Assembly: GCA_028279945.1 (NCBI GenBank)
Contig: JANQMT010000015.1
Location: 1-64,000, forward strand
Length of the DNA stretch: 64,000 nucleotides
DNA from: JAKSCF01 sp028279945
GTDB taxonomy: Bacteria; Bacillota; Clostridia; Peptostreptococcales; JAAYPU01
Reading direction: 5' to 3'
In this document: positions 42,786 through 51,413 of the stretch, in pieces
Numbering within the stretch: the stretch's first letter is position 1
Layout: each line of letters opens with the position of its first letter
Made by a program: the position numbers and the translations under genes
The notes under the pieces: generated by a model
The model's database searches: none
Told to the model about the DNA's origin: nothing
Seen by the model: the letters and a program-made list of their open reading frames with translations, nothing else

Positions 42786-42790
42786 TAGCT

Positions 42791-44143
42791 TCAAAGATCC
42801 TTCTGATCTTTACTATAGCTGTAATCGTTAATAATTTGATTGATAACTTCCTCTTTCTTTTTTTTAGTTTGCTTTTCATTATGTTCTTGAATCATTCCAG
42901 AAAGATTGGTTTCGTTTTCAGAGTTATGATCTTTCTGCGATTTTTGTGCATACATGTTTTTTAAATCATCGTCATACGCGTCTCTTAACTTACGGATACG
43001 TTCCTTTCTTAATTTGGAAGCATAACGGTTAAGGAGAGCACCGCATGTCATGGCTGTAAAAGGAATGGCTAAGACCAAACCAATACTTCCGGCAATAGAT
43101 CGTATGATTTCAGTAGCAATAAGGTCCATGTTTAATATTTCTACAAGAGGATAATCGTAGGCAATGAATATTAACATAAGAGGGATGGATGTACCTGTAT
43201 AGGCTAATATTAAAGTATTGGTCATGGTACCCATGATGTCCTTGCCGATATTGATACCGGCTGTTATGAGATCTCTTATACTAATATTGGGTTCGATTTC
43301 TCGTATTTCATACATAGAAGAAGCAATGGACATGGCAATATCCATAACAGCTCCTAGAGTACCGATAATGATACCCGCAAACAATAATCCTTTGAAATTA
43401 AAAGAAATATCTTGAGGAATATACATAAGCATAGTGGCTTCATGACTGGAAAGACCGGTAAGATTAGCCAGTGACCCGATGATATATGCCATTAAACCTG
43501 CGGCTATGACTCCGGAAGCGGTTCCGATTATTGCCGATGCAGATTTAATATTGATGCCTGCAATAACAAAAAGTGTTAATGTTGCAATAACAATAGCCGA
43601 AAAAATAGATAGTAAAATGGGGCTGTATCCTTTTAAAATAAGAGGAAGCATGACAAAGATAATCATTAATATAGATATCATTAAAGCCAAAACAGATTTA
43701 ATGCCTTTTATACCGCCTATCAGAATGAGTAATAAGACGAAAATCAGAGCGATATAAAGTTGGTATCGATCTCTTTCAAATCCCGAGATATATATTTCCG
43801 GCAGTTCATAATCACTTGAGGCCTCACCCACTGCAATGGTAACCCGATCACCTTTTTTTAAAACAATGTCATAATAGACATGATTATTAATATGGTTATC
43901 AACTGTAATGATTTGGTCTTTATATTCACCGGTTAGTATTTTTATTTCTACAACCTGTTTCAATTCTTGGGTTGGGTTTTCTAAATTTTCGCCTGTAACA
44001 TCAGAGATTATTTCCAAGACCTTTGCTTTTTCTGTTACAAAAGGATTGCCTGTATCAATGTCTGACGTGTCACTGGCATAGGATAAGGATACACTGCTGA
44101 GAAATAAAATAAAAACAAATGTGATAAATATTTTCTTTTTCAA
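42791..44143 (-). CDS. YibE/F family membrane protein
   Basis: A 450-residue protein with an N-terminal signal sequence (KKKIFITFVFILFLSSVSLSYA), an extracytoplasmic beta-rich segment (about 30-120) and about eight hydrophobic segments in the YibE/F region (IALIFVLLLILIGGIKGIKS; GTLGAVMDIAMSIASSMYEI). The C-terminus is a long charged cytoplasmic tail (KDQKD). YibE/F is a conserved Firmicutes family of unknown transport-like function. Start TTG with GTAGGTGA upstream. It ends where the T-box promoter begins, without a clear terminator. Single gene on its strand. Confidence 0.85.
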   Translation of the reverse strand: MKKKIFITFVFILFLSSVSLSYASDTSDIDTGNPFVTEKAKVLEIISDVTGENLENPTQELKQVVEIKILTGEYKDQIITVDNHINNHVYYDIVLKKGDRVTIAVGEASSDYELPEIYISGFERDRYQLYIALIFVLLLILIGGIKGIKSVLALMISILMIIFVMLPLILKGYSPILLSIFSAIVIATLTLFVIAGINIKSASAIIGTASGVIAAGLMAYIIGSLANLTGLSSHEATMLMYIPQDISFNFKGLLFAGIIIGTLGAVMDIAMSIASSMYEIREIEPNISIRDLITAGINIGKDIMGTMTNTLILAYTGTSIPLMLIFIAYDYPLVEILNMDLIATEIIRSIAGSIGLVLAIPFTAMTCGALLNRYASKLRKERIRKLRDAYDDDLKNMYAQKSQKDHNSENETNLSGMIQEHNEKQTKKKKEEVINQIINDYSYSKDQKDL

Positions 44144-44340
44144 TATTTCACCTACATTCTAATAGTCCTTAGGTTTGAAACAATCTTAGATATATAGTAA
44201 ATATACCGAGTATTACCTATATTCAATATTACTAAAACATTAGAGGGTTGTCTAACAATTTCTAACAAAATATTCGCATAAAATGTCGACATCTGATAAA
44301 ATAAATATAATAATCATCAACGTCGGAGGCCAAAGGATAT

Positions 44341-45579
44341 ATGAATAATAAAAGTATCATGGTTATTATCATGTCCATTATTGTAACCCTATCTTTTTTA
44401 TTTGGAAACATATCGGCTGGAAATGTAGAAGAAACAACAGCGATGAATACTCAAGAGAGTGCTCCGGCAGACTTAGCCTATCCAACCAATAATATCTTTA
44501 AAAATGAACAAGAAGATACCAATGAGAACATACAATATGATATGGAAGATCAATTTAAAATTCGACCACTGACACAAGAGATAAAGAAAAAAATAGAAAA
44601 TAATTCATGGACAGACATGGCACCGTATTCAATGAATGATTTAATGCATTTAAGGGTCATGTTTTGGGGGTTTGATAATAAAACCCATACAGGTGAATTA
44701 ATCGTGCACAAAGTTGTTGCTGAAGAGGTTATTGAAATATTCAAAGAGCTGTATGAAGCGAAATTTCCAATTGATAAAATCAAACTCATAGATGAATACA
44801 ATGCCAATGACAACCTTTCTATGGAAGACAATAACACTTCTGCTTTATGTGTTAGAGAAATTACCAACAAAAAAGGGGAACTATCAAGGCATACTTTTGG
44901 TGTTGCCATCGATATTAATCCTATTCAAAATCCCTATATAAGTGCTGATAGCATATTACCGGAAAGTGGAAAAGAATATTTAGTTAGAACAGATGTAAGA
45001 AAGGGTATGATTATAGAAGGCGGTGTTTGTTACAATGCTTTTGTTAAAAGAGGCTGGACATGGGGAGGTCATTGGCAAACCATAAAGGACTATCAGCATT
45101 TTCATAAAGATGTGGAAATCGAAATAACAGAATATGATGATATAACAAATAATGAATTTAAGAGACTTTTGAGGAATGCTTCAAAAGCTATTAAAGTTAT
45201 GTATGATCCTCAAGGGGAACTGATTAAACTACAAGATGAAGCTTATAGAGCATATCCGGAACATTTGAACAAGAAAGAAAAAATGAAACCCTATCTGAGA
45301 AGGTTTTTTACAAATGATTATGCAAAAAAAATCATTGAGGCATTAGATATTTGTGAAATAGAAGGTACTTTATATTGTCCGGACAAAAAAGCATCTGAAA
45401 GTTGGGTCAATGACGAAGTAATAGAGGTTAAAATGCAGGACTCAAAAGAAAAAATGATAAAAGAATTTAAAGTATGTTTTAATAACCAAGAAATAACGGT
45501 TGAAGTCAAGTATATTGGCAGCCAAGGATGGAGAATTAATAATATTAATAAACAAAATAATTGGGGGTGTAAGAATTGA
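44341..45579 (+). CDS. M15-type D-Ala-D-Ala/L-Ala-D-Glu peptidase
   Basis: A 412-residue secreted or membrane-anchored wall hydrolase. Hydrophobic N-terminus (about 5-25), then a low-complexity linker. The M15 zinc site is seen as SRHTFGVAIDINP (His and Asp, about 183-195) and the WGGHWQTIKDYQHFH block (His, about 240-256). The C-terminal part (about 260-410) holds a peptidase-unrelated region. It cuts peptide bonds in peptidoglycan stems. Good ribosome-binding site (GGAGGCCAAAGGAT). Its stop overlaps the start of the next gene (ATTGA), so the two are translationally coupled, an unusual pairing for a wall enzyme and a nuclease-like protein. Confidence 0.82.
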   Translation: MNNKSIMVIIMSIIVTLSFLFGNISAGNVEETTAMNTQESAPADLAYPTNNIFKNEQEDTNENIQYDMEDQFKIRPLTQEIKKKIENNSWTDMAPYSMNDLMHLRVMFWGFDNKTHTGELIVHKVVAEEVIEIFKELYEAKFPIDKIKLIDEYNANDNLSMEDNNTSALCVREITNKKGELSRHTFGVAIDINPIQNPYISADSILPESGKEYLVRTDVRKGMIIEGGVCYNAFVKRGWTWGGHWQTIKDYQHFHKDVEIEITEYDDITNNEFKRLLRNASKAIKVMYDPQGELIKLQDEAYRAYPEHLNKKEKMKPYLRRFFTNDYAKKIIEALDICEIEGTLYCPDKKASESWVNDEVIEVKMQDSKEKMIKEFKVCFNNQEITVEVKYIGSQGWRINNINKQNNWGCKN

Positions 45580-47216
45580 AAATTAAATTTTTAGGTGGAT
45601 CGGAAACGGTAACAGGATCTTGTCATTTCATAACGACCGAAAATCATAAAATACTGTTAGATTGCGGCCTATTTCAAGGAGGAAGAGTTATTGAAGATAT
45701 GAACTACCTGCCATTTGGTTTTGATCCTTCGGAAATTGACTTCTTGTTTTTAAGTCATGCTCATATTGATCACAGTGGAAGAATTCCTCTTTTGGTTAAA
45801 AAAGGATTTAAAGGTAAGATCATATGTACCAATGCCACATATGATTTAGCAAATATTATGCTTCAAGACAGCGGATATATCCATGAGAAAGAAGCGGAAT
45901 GGCAAAACAGAAAGAGAACTCGTGCAGGCAAAGCAACCATTGACCCGCTCTATACACATGAGGATGCAGTCAATGCCATGGTGTATTTTCAACCGGTGTT
46001 ATATGACCAAATGATAACATTGTCAGATCATATTAAAGTTAAATTTAACGATGCAGGCCATATCCTTGGCTCTTCCATCATTGAATTATGGATGACAGAA
46101 AATGACACCACTTCAAAAATAGTATTTAGCGGTGATCTTGGGATGAATGATAAACCGATACTTAGAAATCCCGCCGTTATAAGAGAAGCAGATTATGTAA
46201 TTATGGAAACCACCTATGGAGACCGGCTGCACGGAGAAGTTAATAATCGAATTGATATTTTTATCGATATTATATTGAGAACCATAGAAAGAGGTGGAAC
46301 TGTTGTTATTCCGTCTTTTGCGGTAGGTCGTACTCAGGAAATCATATATGAATTGAATAAGTATTATGAATATAATAAAGATTTACAAGATCGATTAAAT
46401 AAGATTCATGTATACATTGACAGCCCCCTTGCGACTTCGGCAACTGAAATTTTTAAGAGGAATGCGCAAGTATTTGATGAGGAAACCAGACAATTCATCT
46501 TACAAGGTGATAATCCTTTAGATTTTAAGAACTTACATTTTACCCGATCCGCACAAGAGTCTGCAGCATTAAATGATGATCCTACACCTAAAATTATTAT
46601 TTCTGCCAGTGGAATGTGTGACGCAGGCAGAATAAAGCATCATTTAAAACATCATTTGTGGAATAAAAACGCCAGTGTGATTTTTGTAGGATATCAAGCT
46701 GAAGGAACTTTAGGAAGGCGAATTAGAGATGGGCAAAAAGATGTAAAAATCTTTGGAGAAAGCATTCACGTTGAAGCAGACGTTTATAGCATAGAAGGAT
46801 TTTCCGGACATGCTGACCAAAGAGGTCTTTTAGATTGGCTGGGCCACTTTGATAAAAAGCCGGAAGCAATTTTTTTAGTACATGGTGAAGCTGATTCCAG
46901 AGAGGGCTTTGCCCAGAAAGTAAAAGAAGAATTTGGATATGATTGTATTGTTGTACAAGCTGATGAAGAGTATGAAATCAATAAAGAAATAGAGACCCAT
47001 GAGTCTCATGAAAAGAAAGTAGACATTGAAGCATTAATGCGTCTTAGCGATAAAATTTATACTGTGAAAAATGACCTTGAAAATGTATTATACAGAACCA
47101 GATTGGCAGTTGGAAGTGAAATGGATGAAGAGGAGTACAATAAGGTCAATAATAAGATTATTCAACTTGAAAAAGATTTGATTAATCTTGGGATTATTAT
47201 GGGTGATAAAGAGTAA
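45576..47216 (+). CDS. Beta-CASP metallo-beta-lactamase RNA hydrolase
   Basis: A 546-residue member of the CPSF/RNase-J-like MBL fold family. Zinc motif SHAHIDHSG (about 59-67), GDAGHILGS-type block (FNDAGHILGSS), FSGDLG, the beta-CASP domain with SGMCDAGRIKHHL and GYQAEGTLGR, and VEADVYSIEGFSGHADQ near the C-terminal His. This form, about 530 residues with a C-terminal helical extension, is widespread in anaerobic bacteria and archaea and probably processes RNA. Start TTG 45576 after GGGGGTG, overlapping the upstream stop by 4 bp. It is followed by a strong terminator. Confidence 0.87.
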   Translation: MKIKFLGGSETVTGSCHFITTENHKILLDCGLFQGGRVIEDMNYLPFGFDPSEIDFLFLSHAHIDHSGRIPLLVKKGFKGKIICTNATYDLANIMLQDSGYIHEKEAEWQNRKRTRAGKATIDPLYTHEDAVNAMVYFQPVLYDQMITLSDHIKVKFNDAGHILGSSIIELWMTENDTTSKIVFSGDLGMNDKPILRNPAVIREADYVIMETTYGDRLHGEVNNRIDIFIDIILRTIERGGTVVIPSFAVGRTQEIIYELNKYYEYNKDLQDRLNKIHVYIDSPLATSATEIFKRNAQVFDEETRQFILQGDNPLDFKNLHFTRSAQESAALNDDPTPKIIISASGMCDAGRIKHHLKHHLWNKNASVIFVGYQAEGTLGRRIRDGQKDVKIFGESIHVEADVYSIEGFSGHADQRGLLDWLGHFDKKPEAIFLVHGEADSREGFAQKVKEEFGYDCIVVQADEEYEINKEIETHESHEKKVDIEALMRLSDKIYTVKNDLENVLYRTRLAVGSEMDEEEYNKVNNKIIQLEKDLINLGIIMGDKE

Positions 47217-47232
47217 TAACTATAAAAAAACT

Positions 47233-47269
47233 AGGAGCCAGATTTCAAATCTCTGCTCCTTGTTTTTTT
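47233..47269 (+). terminator. Intrinsic terminator
   Basis: AGGAGC...GCTCCT stem with AGATTT/AAATCT inside (47233-47260), then TTGTTTTTTT. Confidence 0.85.
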
Positions 47270-47510
47270 ATAGTTTAGAATTTAGAGATTGAGATTATGC
47301 TTAACATAATTTTTTTTATTGTAAACTATCTATTATCCATTGACAAATTTTAGTGTCACGAACATTGGATATCGAACTGTTTTTTAAAATTGAAAAATTT
47401 GATTGAAAATACATATTTTAAAATTGAAAAGTCTTCTTATTAATAAATCATCTAATGATTACAGTCAATAATAAGAATAAGAAAATTTTAAAATGTGAAG
47501 GGGTATAAAA

Positions 47511-47741
47511 ATGTACAAGATGTATGAGACAAACAGGAAAATTAAAGAAACTCGGCAATGGAAAGAGAATTTGGAGCAAGTTATGGGGCATGGTGAATTG
47601 GTGGATTTTTTTGAAAGTCATGCCCATTATGCCACCGGAGAAGAGCAAATGTTGAAAAGCCTCTTTGATTATGCTACCTTTGAGGAAAAAAGGGTGTTGT
47701 CAAATTTGTTAAAAAAAATGATTCGAAAAGATAGGCATTAA
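47511..47741 (+). CDS. Hypothetical 76-residue protein
   Basis: Not recognised. A highly charged, helical small protein (MYKMYETNRKIKETRQWKEN...), with an acidic middle (HGELVDFFESH) and basic end (LLKKMIRKDRH). AAGGGG lies 10 bp before the ATG, and its codon use resembles neighbouring genes. Single gene between the beta-CASP and PHP genes. No motif or membrane segment is seen. Confidence 0.6.
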   Translation: MYKMYETNRKIKETRQWKENLEQVMGHGELVDFFESHAHYATGEEQMLKSLFDYATFEEKRVLSNLLKKMIRKDRH

Positions 47742-47853
47742 AAAATTTAACCTTTCCTTAGCATATTCATAACATATATATCAAAAATATAATATAATAT
47801 ATACTTGAAAGAATAATTAAAGAAGAATAAGAAGGAAGAAGGCAGTAAAAATA

Positions 47854-48720
47854 ATGTTTCTAATTGATTATCATTTGCACACTTACCGCTCAGATGATGC
47901 AAGACATTCGTTGATGCAAATATGTCAGTATGCTGTTAGGAAAGGGATAAAGGAAATTGCGGTAACAGATCATTTTGAACCTACAGCAGAGAATGTAAAT
48001 TATTCCGGATATAACCCAAAAGCTTGTATAAGAGATATTGAAAAAGCTCGTAGAGCCTACAAAGGCTGGTTAAATATTAAGTTTGGTATTGAATTGGGTC
48101 ATCCTCATTTGTATCCCGAATCTTCAGAAAGAATTATCAATCAATATCCTTATGATTTTGTTTTAGCATCGGGGCATAAAATGAAAGGTGATGTGGATTT
48201 TTCAGAGATTAATTATCAATTCGTGGATTTAAACAAATATTGTAATATATATTTAGATAATCTGAAAGCTTTGGCTGAATGGGGACAGTATGATTGTGTT
48301 GGGCATTTTGACTTGGTAAAAAGATATGCTGCAAGGCAAGGTGTAAAGATTGATTTGTATAAAGATTATAAAGACAAAGTAACAGAGATATTAAAAATTA
48401 TTATTAAGAAAAACAAGGGTATTGAAATCAATACCTCAGGTTTAAGACAGTATTCTAAAGATTGTTTACCGGATTATGATATCGTTAAACTTTATCATGA
48501 ACTTGGAGGCAATATTATCACAGTAGGATCAGATGCTCATACCGCTCCGGATGTAGGAGAAGGTGTGGTAGATGGATATAAAGTATTACTTAATGCAGGA
48601 TTCTCCCATGTAACCATATTTCATCAAAGAATTGCGAGAAACATAATCATCGAGGATCCGGAAGAATATCTGAAAAAAAATAATAATTGCAGGATTATTG
48701 ACTTAGCGGTTAATATGTGA
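47854..48720 (+). CDS. PHP-family phosphatase (histidinol-phosphatase-like)
   Basis: A 288-residue PHP-domain metalloenzyme: DYHLHTYRSDDA (about 4-15), AVTDHFEP (about 37-44), GIELGHP, ASGHKMKG, GHFDLVKRYA and SDAHTAPDVG, which are the trinuclear metal ligands. It matches HisJ/HisK histidinol-phosphatases but lacks any his gene nearby, so other phosphate-ester substrates are possible. Complete length. GAAGGAAGAAGG lies upstream of the ATG. It ends 26 bp before the PyrR leader of the pyr operon. Confidence 0.85.
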   Translation: MFLIDYHLHTYRSDDARHSLMQICQYAVRKGIKEIAVTDHFEPTAENVNYSGYNPKACIRDIEKARRAYKGWLNIKFGIELGHPHLYPESSERIINQYPYDFVLASGHKMKGDVDFSEINYQFVDLNKYCNIYLDNLKALAEWGQYDCVGHFDLVKRYAARQGVKIDLYKDYKDKVTEILKIIIKKNKGIEINTSGLRQYSKDCLPDYDIVKLYHELGGNIITVGSDAHTAPDVGEGVVDGYKVLLNAGFSHVTIFHQRIARNIIIEDPEEYLKKNNNCRIIDLAVNM

Positions 48721-48745
48721 TAACTTAAATAAGATAGTATGTAAC

Positions 48746-48851
48746 TTTTAATTCGGTACGAGATACCGGAAAGGTTAAATCAAAAGTGTTTTGTGCTGCA
48801 AAACATATGTTAATAGTGTTATTAACCTTCCGGAAATCGGAAGGTTTTTTT
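48746..48851 (+). promoter_or_regulatory. PyrR-type transcription attenuator
   Basis: Three mutually exclusive folds can be drawn. An anti-antiterminator CGGTA-CGAGA-TACCG lies within TTTAA...TTAAA (48746-48778). An antiterminator pairs CCGGAAAGGTTA (48766-48777) with TAACCTTCCGG near 48823-48833. A terminator AACCTTCCG/CGGAAGGTT (48824-48846) is followed by seven T. The layout equals the uridine-nucleotide-sensing pyr attenuators, although the loop CGAGA differs from the classical CAGAGA. Confidence 0.72.
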
Positions 48852-48861
48852 GTGACTTTCT

Positions 48862-48897
48862 TTAAATTCGTCCAGAGAGGCGGGTAAGGAGGGAAAT
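48862..48897 (+). promoter_or_regulatory. Canonical PyrR-binding hairpin over pyrB Shine-Dalgarno
   Basis: CGTC-CAGAGA-GGCG (48869-48882) is the exact upper stem and hexaloop bound by PyrR. Its 3' side continues GGTAAGGAGGG, so the lower stem covers the pyrB Shine-Dalgarno AAGGAGGG (48886-48893). It could act on translation, in addition to the attenuator upstream. Confidence 0.75.
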
Positions 48898-48901
48898 ATT
48901 T

Positions 48902-49873
48902 ATGTGTATAGAAGGAAGACACTTGTTAAATTCTACAGATTTTTCTACGGATGAGCTTTTTTCTTTAATTGAGTTGGCTGAAAACATTTCAAACAATCCT
49001 GAACAATACGCCGATACTTGTAGAGGTAAAATAATGGCATCATTGTTTTACGAACCGTCAACAAGAACCAGACTCAGCTTTGATGCAGCTATGAAACGTT
49101 TGGGCGGTTCTGTTATTGGATTTTCCGATCCGGGTATTTCTTCTCATTCAAAAGGTGAGAGTATTTTTGATACGGTTCGTACGGTGGAATGTTATTCAGA
49201 TATTGTGGTTATGCGTCATCCAGAGCCATTTGTACCTCATAAATCCAGTGACTCACTCACAGTGCCTTTAATCAATGCCGGTGATGGCGCCAATCAACAT
49301 CCCACTCAAACTTTAGCAGATATATTCACCATATATATGTATAAAAAAAGATTATCCAATTTTAAAATAGGATTCTGTGGTGATCTAAAGTATGGTAGAA
49401 CCGTTCATTCCTTAATCAAAACCATGGACCGGTATCATAACAATTCTTTTGTCTGTATATCCCCGGACAATCTAAAATTTCCTCAAGAAATTCTTAAAGA
49501 TATAAAGTCTCCTGTAATAGAAGAACATGAGCTTGAAGCGTGCATGTCTGATTTAGATGTGCTTTATATGACTAGAGTACAACGAGAAAGATTTCCAAAT
49601 ATCGAAGAATATGAAAAACATAAAGGGTGTTATATATTAACAAAAGAAAAAATGAAATTAGCAAAAACAGATACTATTGTAATGCATCCACTGCCAAGAG
49701 TAGATGAGATTCACGAAAGTGTTGATGACGACCCTCGAGCAGTATATTTTCAACAGGCAAAAGCTGGGATGCATATAAGGATGGCTTTGATTTTAAGCTT
49801 GTTGGGACTATCGGTCCAACAATTGAACTCAGACCAAGAAGAGCAAAAGGTGGTGGCAATATGTTCAGTATAA
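48902..49873 (+). CDS. pyrB: Aspartate carbamoyltransferase
   Basis: Joins carbamoyl phosphate and aspartate, the committed pyrimidine step. A 323-residue catalytic chain: carbamoyl-phosphate loop FYEPSTRTRLSF (about 50-61), GDGANQHPTQTLAD (about 127-140) and HPLPRVDEI (about 261-269). No pyrI regulatory chain follows, so control is at RNA level (PyrR leader). First gene of the pyr operon; the last 13 bp overlap pyrF. Confidence 0.95.
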   Translation: MCIEGRHLLNSTDFSTDELFSLIELAENISNNPEQYADTCRGKIMASLFYEPSTRTRLSFDAAMKRLGGSVIGFSDPGISSHSKGESIFDTVRTVECYSDIVVMRHPEPFVPHKSSDSLTVPLINAGDGANQHPTQTLADIFTIYMYKKRLSNFKIGFCGDLKYGRTVHSLIKTMDRYHNNSFVCISPDNLKFPQEILKDIKSPVIEEHELEACMSDLDVLYMTRVQRERFPNIEEYEKHKGCYILTKEKMKLAKTDTIVMHPLPRVDEIHESVDDDPRAVYFQQAKAGMHIRMALILSLLGLSVQQLNSDQEEQKVVAICSV

Positions 49874-50721
49874 TAGATGAATTGCACAAAAATGTCATGA
49901 AAAAAGGACCGATTTGTGTAGGACTAGACCCAAGAGAAAGTATGTTTCCGGACTACATCAAAACCAAAGATATGAGTATGGGTGATAAAATATTTGAATT
50001 CAATAAAAAAATTATTGATGCAGTGGCAGAAGAGACGGCTTGTTTTAAATTGCAGATTGCTTGTTATGAAGCCTTTGGGTTGGACGGCTTGACGGCTTAT
50101 GCCAATACAGCAGCATACCTAAACAGTAAGGCTGCCCTTTCTATAGGAGATATCAAAAGAGGTGATATATCCTCAACAGCTGAGATGTATGCTAAAGGAC
50201 ATTTTGAAGGGAATTTTGAAGTAGACTTTATAACCTTGAATCCTTATATGGGAGAAGACGCTGTCAGCCCTTACTACAAATACCTAAAAACAGCTGGAAA
50301 AGGGGCTTTTGTTCTCATTCGAACCTCTAACCAAAGCTCTAAAGACATTCAAGAATTGAAGTGCCATGGGGAAGATGTATTTTATAAAACAGCTCGGCTG
50401 GTTCAACAATGGGGAGAGGCTTTTAAAGGAGAATGTGGATTCTCATCTTTAGGCGGTGTTGTGGGATTAACATACCCGGCAGAATTTAAAAGGATAAAAG
50501 CTAAATATCCGGGCATTTTTTATCTCATTCCGGGTTATGGCGCGCAAGGTGGAACAGGGAAAGACGCTGCAGAAATTTTAGGAGAAGAAATGTGCGGTAT
50601 CATCAATTCATCCAGAAATATTATAGGCGCACATAAAGGCATTAACGAGACTGAATCATTTGCAGAATGTGCCAACAAAGCAGTTGTACAAATGAAGGAG
50701 GATATTCTGAAATGGCTGTAA
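49861..50721 (+). CDS. pyrF: Orotidine 5'-phosphate decarboxylase
   Basis: Final UMP-forming step. A 286-residue protein of the longer group 2 type, with VGLDPRES (about 19-26), FKLQIACYEAFG (substrate Lys region), the catalytic block LSIGDIKRGDI (Asp-x-Lys-x-x-Asp, about 95-105) and LIPGYGAQGG (phosphate grip). The ATG at 49861 overlaps the pyrB end by 13 bp; AAGGTGG lies 8 bp before. It overlaps pyrK by 10 bp. Both overlaps suggest coupled translation. Confidence 0.95.
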   Translation: MFSIIDELHKNVMKKGPICVGLDPRESMFPDYIKTKDMSMGDKIFEFNKKIIDAVAEETACFKLQIACYEAFGLDGLTAYANTAAYLNSKAALSIGDIKRGDISSTAEMYAKGHFEGNFEVDFITLNPYMGEDAVSPYYKYLKTAGKGAFVLIRTSNQSSKDIQELKCHGEDVFYKTARLVQQWGEAFKGECGFSSLGGVVGLTYPAEFKRIKAKYPGIFYLIPGYGAQGGTGKDAAEILGEEMCGIINSSRNIIGAHKGINETESFAECANKAVVQMKEDILKWL

Positions 50722-51413
50722 TCATCGACAACAAAAAGATATCAGAGCAGATGTATTTATTAGAGATTGAAGGACAGTTTCAAGGAAAAGCCGGCCAATT
50801 TTATATGATTAAGATTGGAGAATATCCTTTACTCCGAAGACCTATTAGTATATTTGAAATAACAGATAACTCTATTAAGTTTTTATATAGAATATCGGGA
50901 GAAGGGACTGAGCTTCTCACAAAAAAAATCAATGGTGAGGAAATCAATATTCAAGGGCCTTATGGTAACGGCTTTCCTGATATAGAAGGAAAAATAGCAC
51001 TGGTAGGCGGCGGCATAGGGACTGCGCCATTATACCAGGCTTGTAAAGAATTGAAAGAAAATTCTAGAAATACTGTTGTTGATTTATATATAGGTTTTTC
51101 AGAAGAAATATTTTTGAAAGACTTATGGGAACAAATCTCCGGCAGTTTTTTTTATGACATAGGCGGATTTATAACCGATCATATTGATGTCTCTCAATAT
51201 GATGCCATAATAACCTGTGGGCCGGATGTGATGATGAAGAAACTGGTTAAAGAAGGACTTAAAAATAGGACGAAGGTATATGTTTCCATAGAGAGTCGTA
51301 TGGCTTGCGGTATGGGTGCATGCCTTTCCTGTACTTGTAAAACGAAAAAAGGAAACAAAAAAACCTGCAAAGATGGGCCGGTGTTCTTAGGGGAGGAAAT
51401 ATATCATGTGTAA
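50712..51413 (+). CDS. pyrK: Dihydroorotate dehydrogenase electron-transfer subunit
   Basis: FAD/[2Fe-2S] subunit that links PyrD to NAD+. 233 residues from ATG 50712, chosen because AAGGAGG lies at 50695-50701; the longer ORF from 50667 would start inside pyrF with no ribosome-binding site. FAD motif RRPISIFEI (about 42-50), NAD motif GGGIGTAPL (about 99-107), and C-terminal [2Fe-2S] cysteines in ESRMACGMGACLSCTCK and KTCKDGPVF. Overlaps pyrF (10 bp) and pyrD (8 bp). Confidence 0.95.
   Translation: MAVIIDNKKISEQMYLLEIEGQFQGKAGQFYMIKIGEYPLLRRPISIFEITDNSIKFLYRISGEGTELLTKKINGEEINIQGPYGNGFPDIEGKIALVGGGIGTAPLYQACKELKENSRNTVVDLYIGFSEEIFLKDLWEQISGSFFYDIGGFITDHIDVSQYDAIITCGPDVMMKKLVKEGLKNRTKVYVSIESRMACGMGACLSCTCKTKKGNKKTCKDGPVFLGEEIYHV

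Noticed and set aside
42779..42964. 61-codon plus-strand ORF
   Set aside because: Entirely antisense to the end of the YibE/F gene and the T-box promoter, with no start signals.
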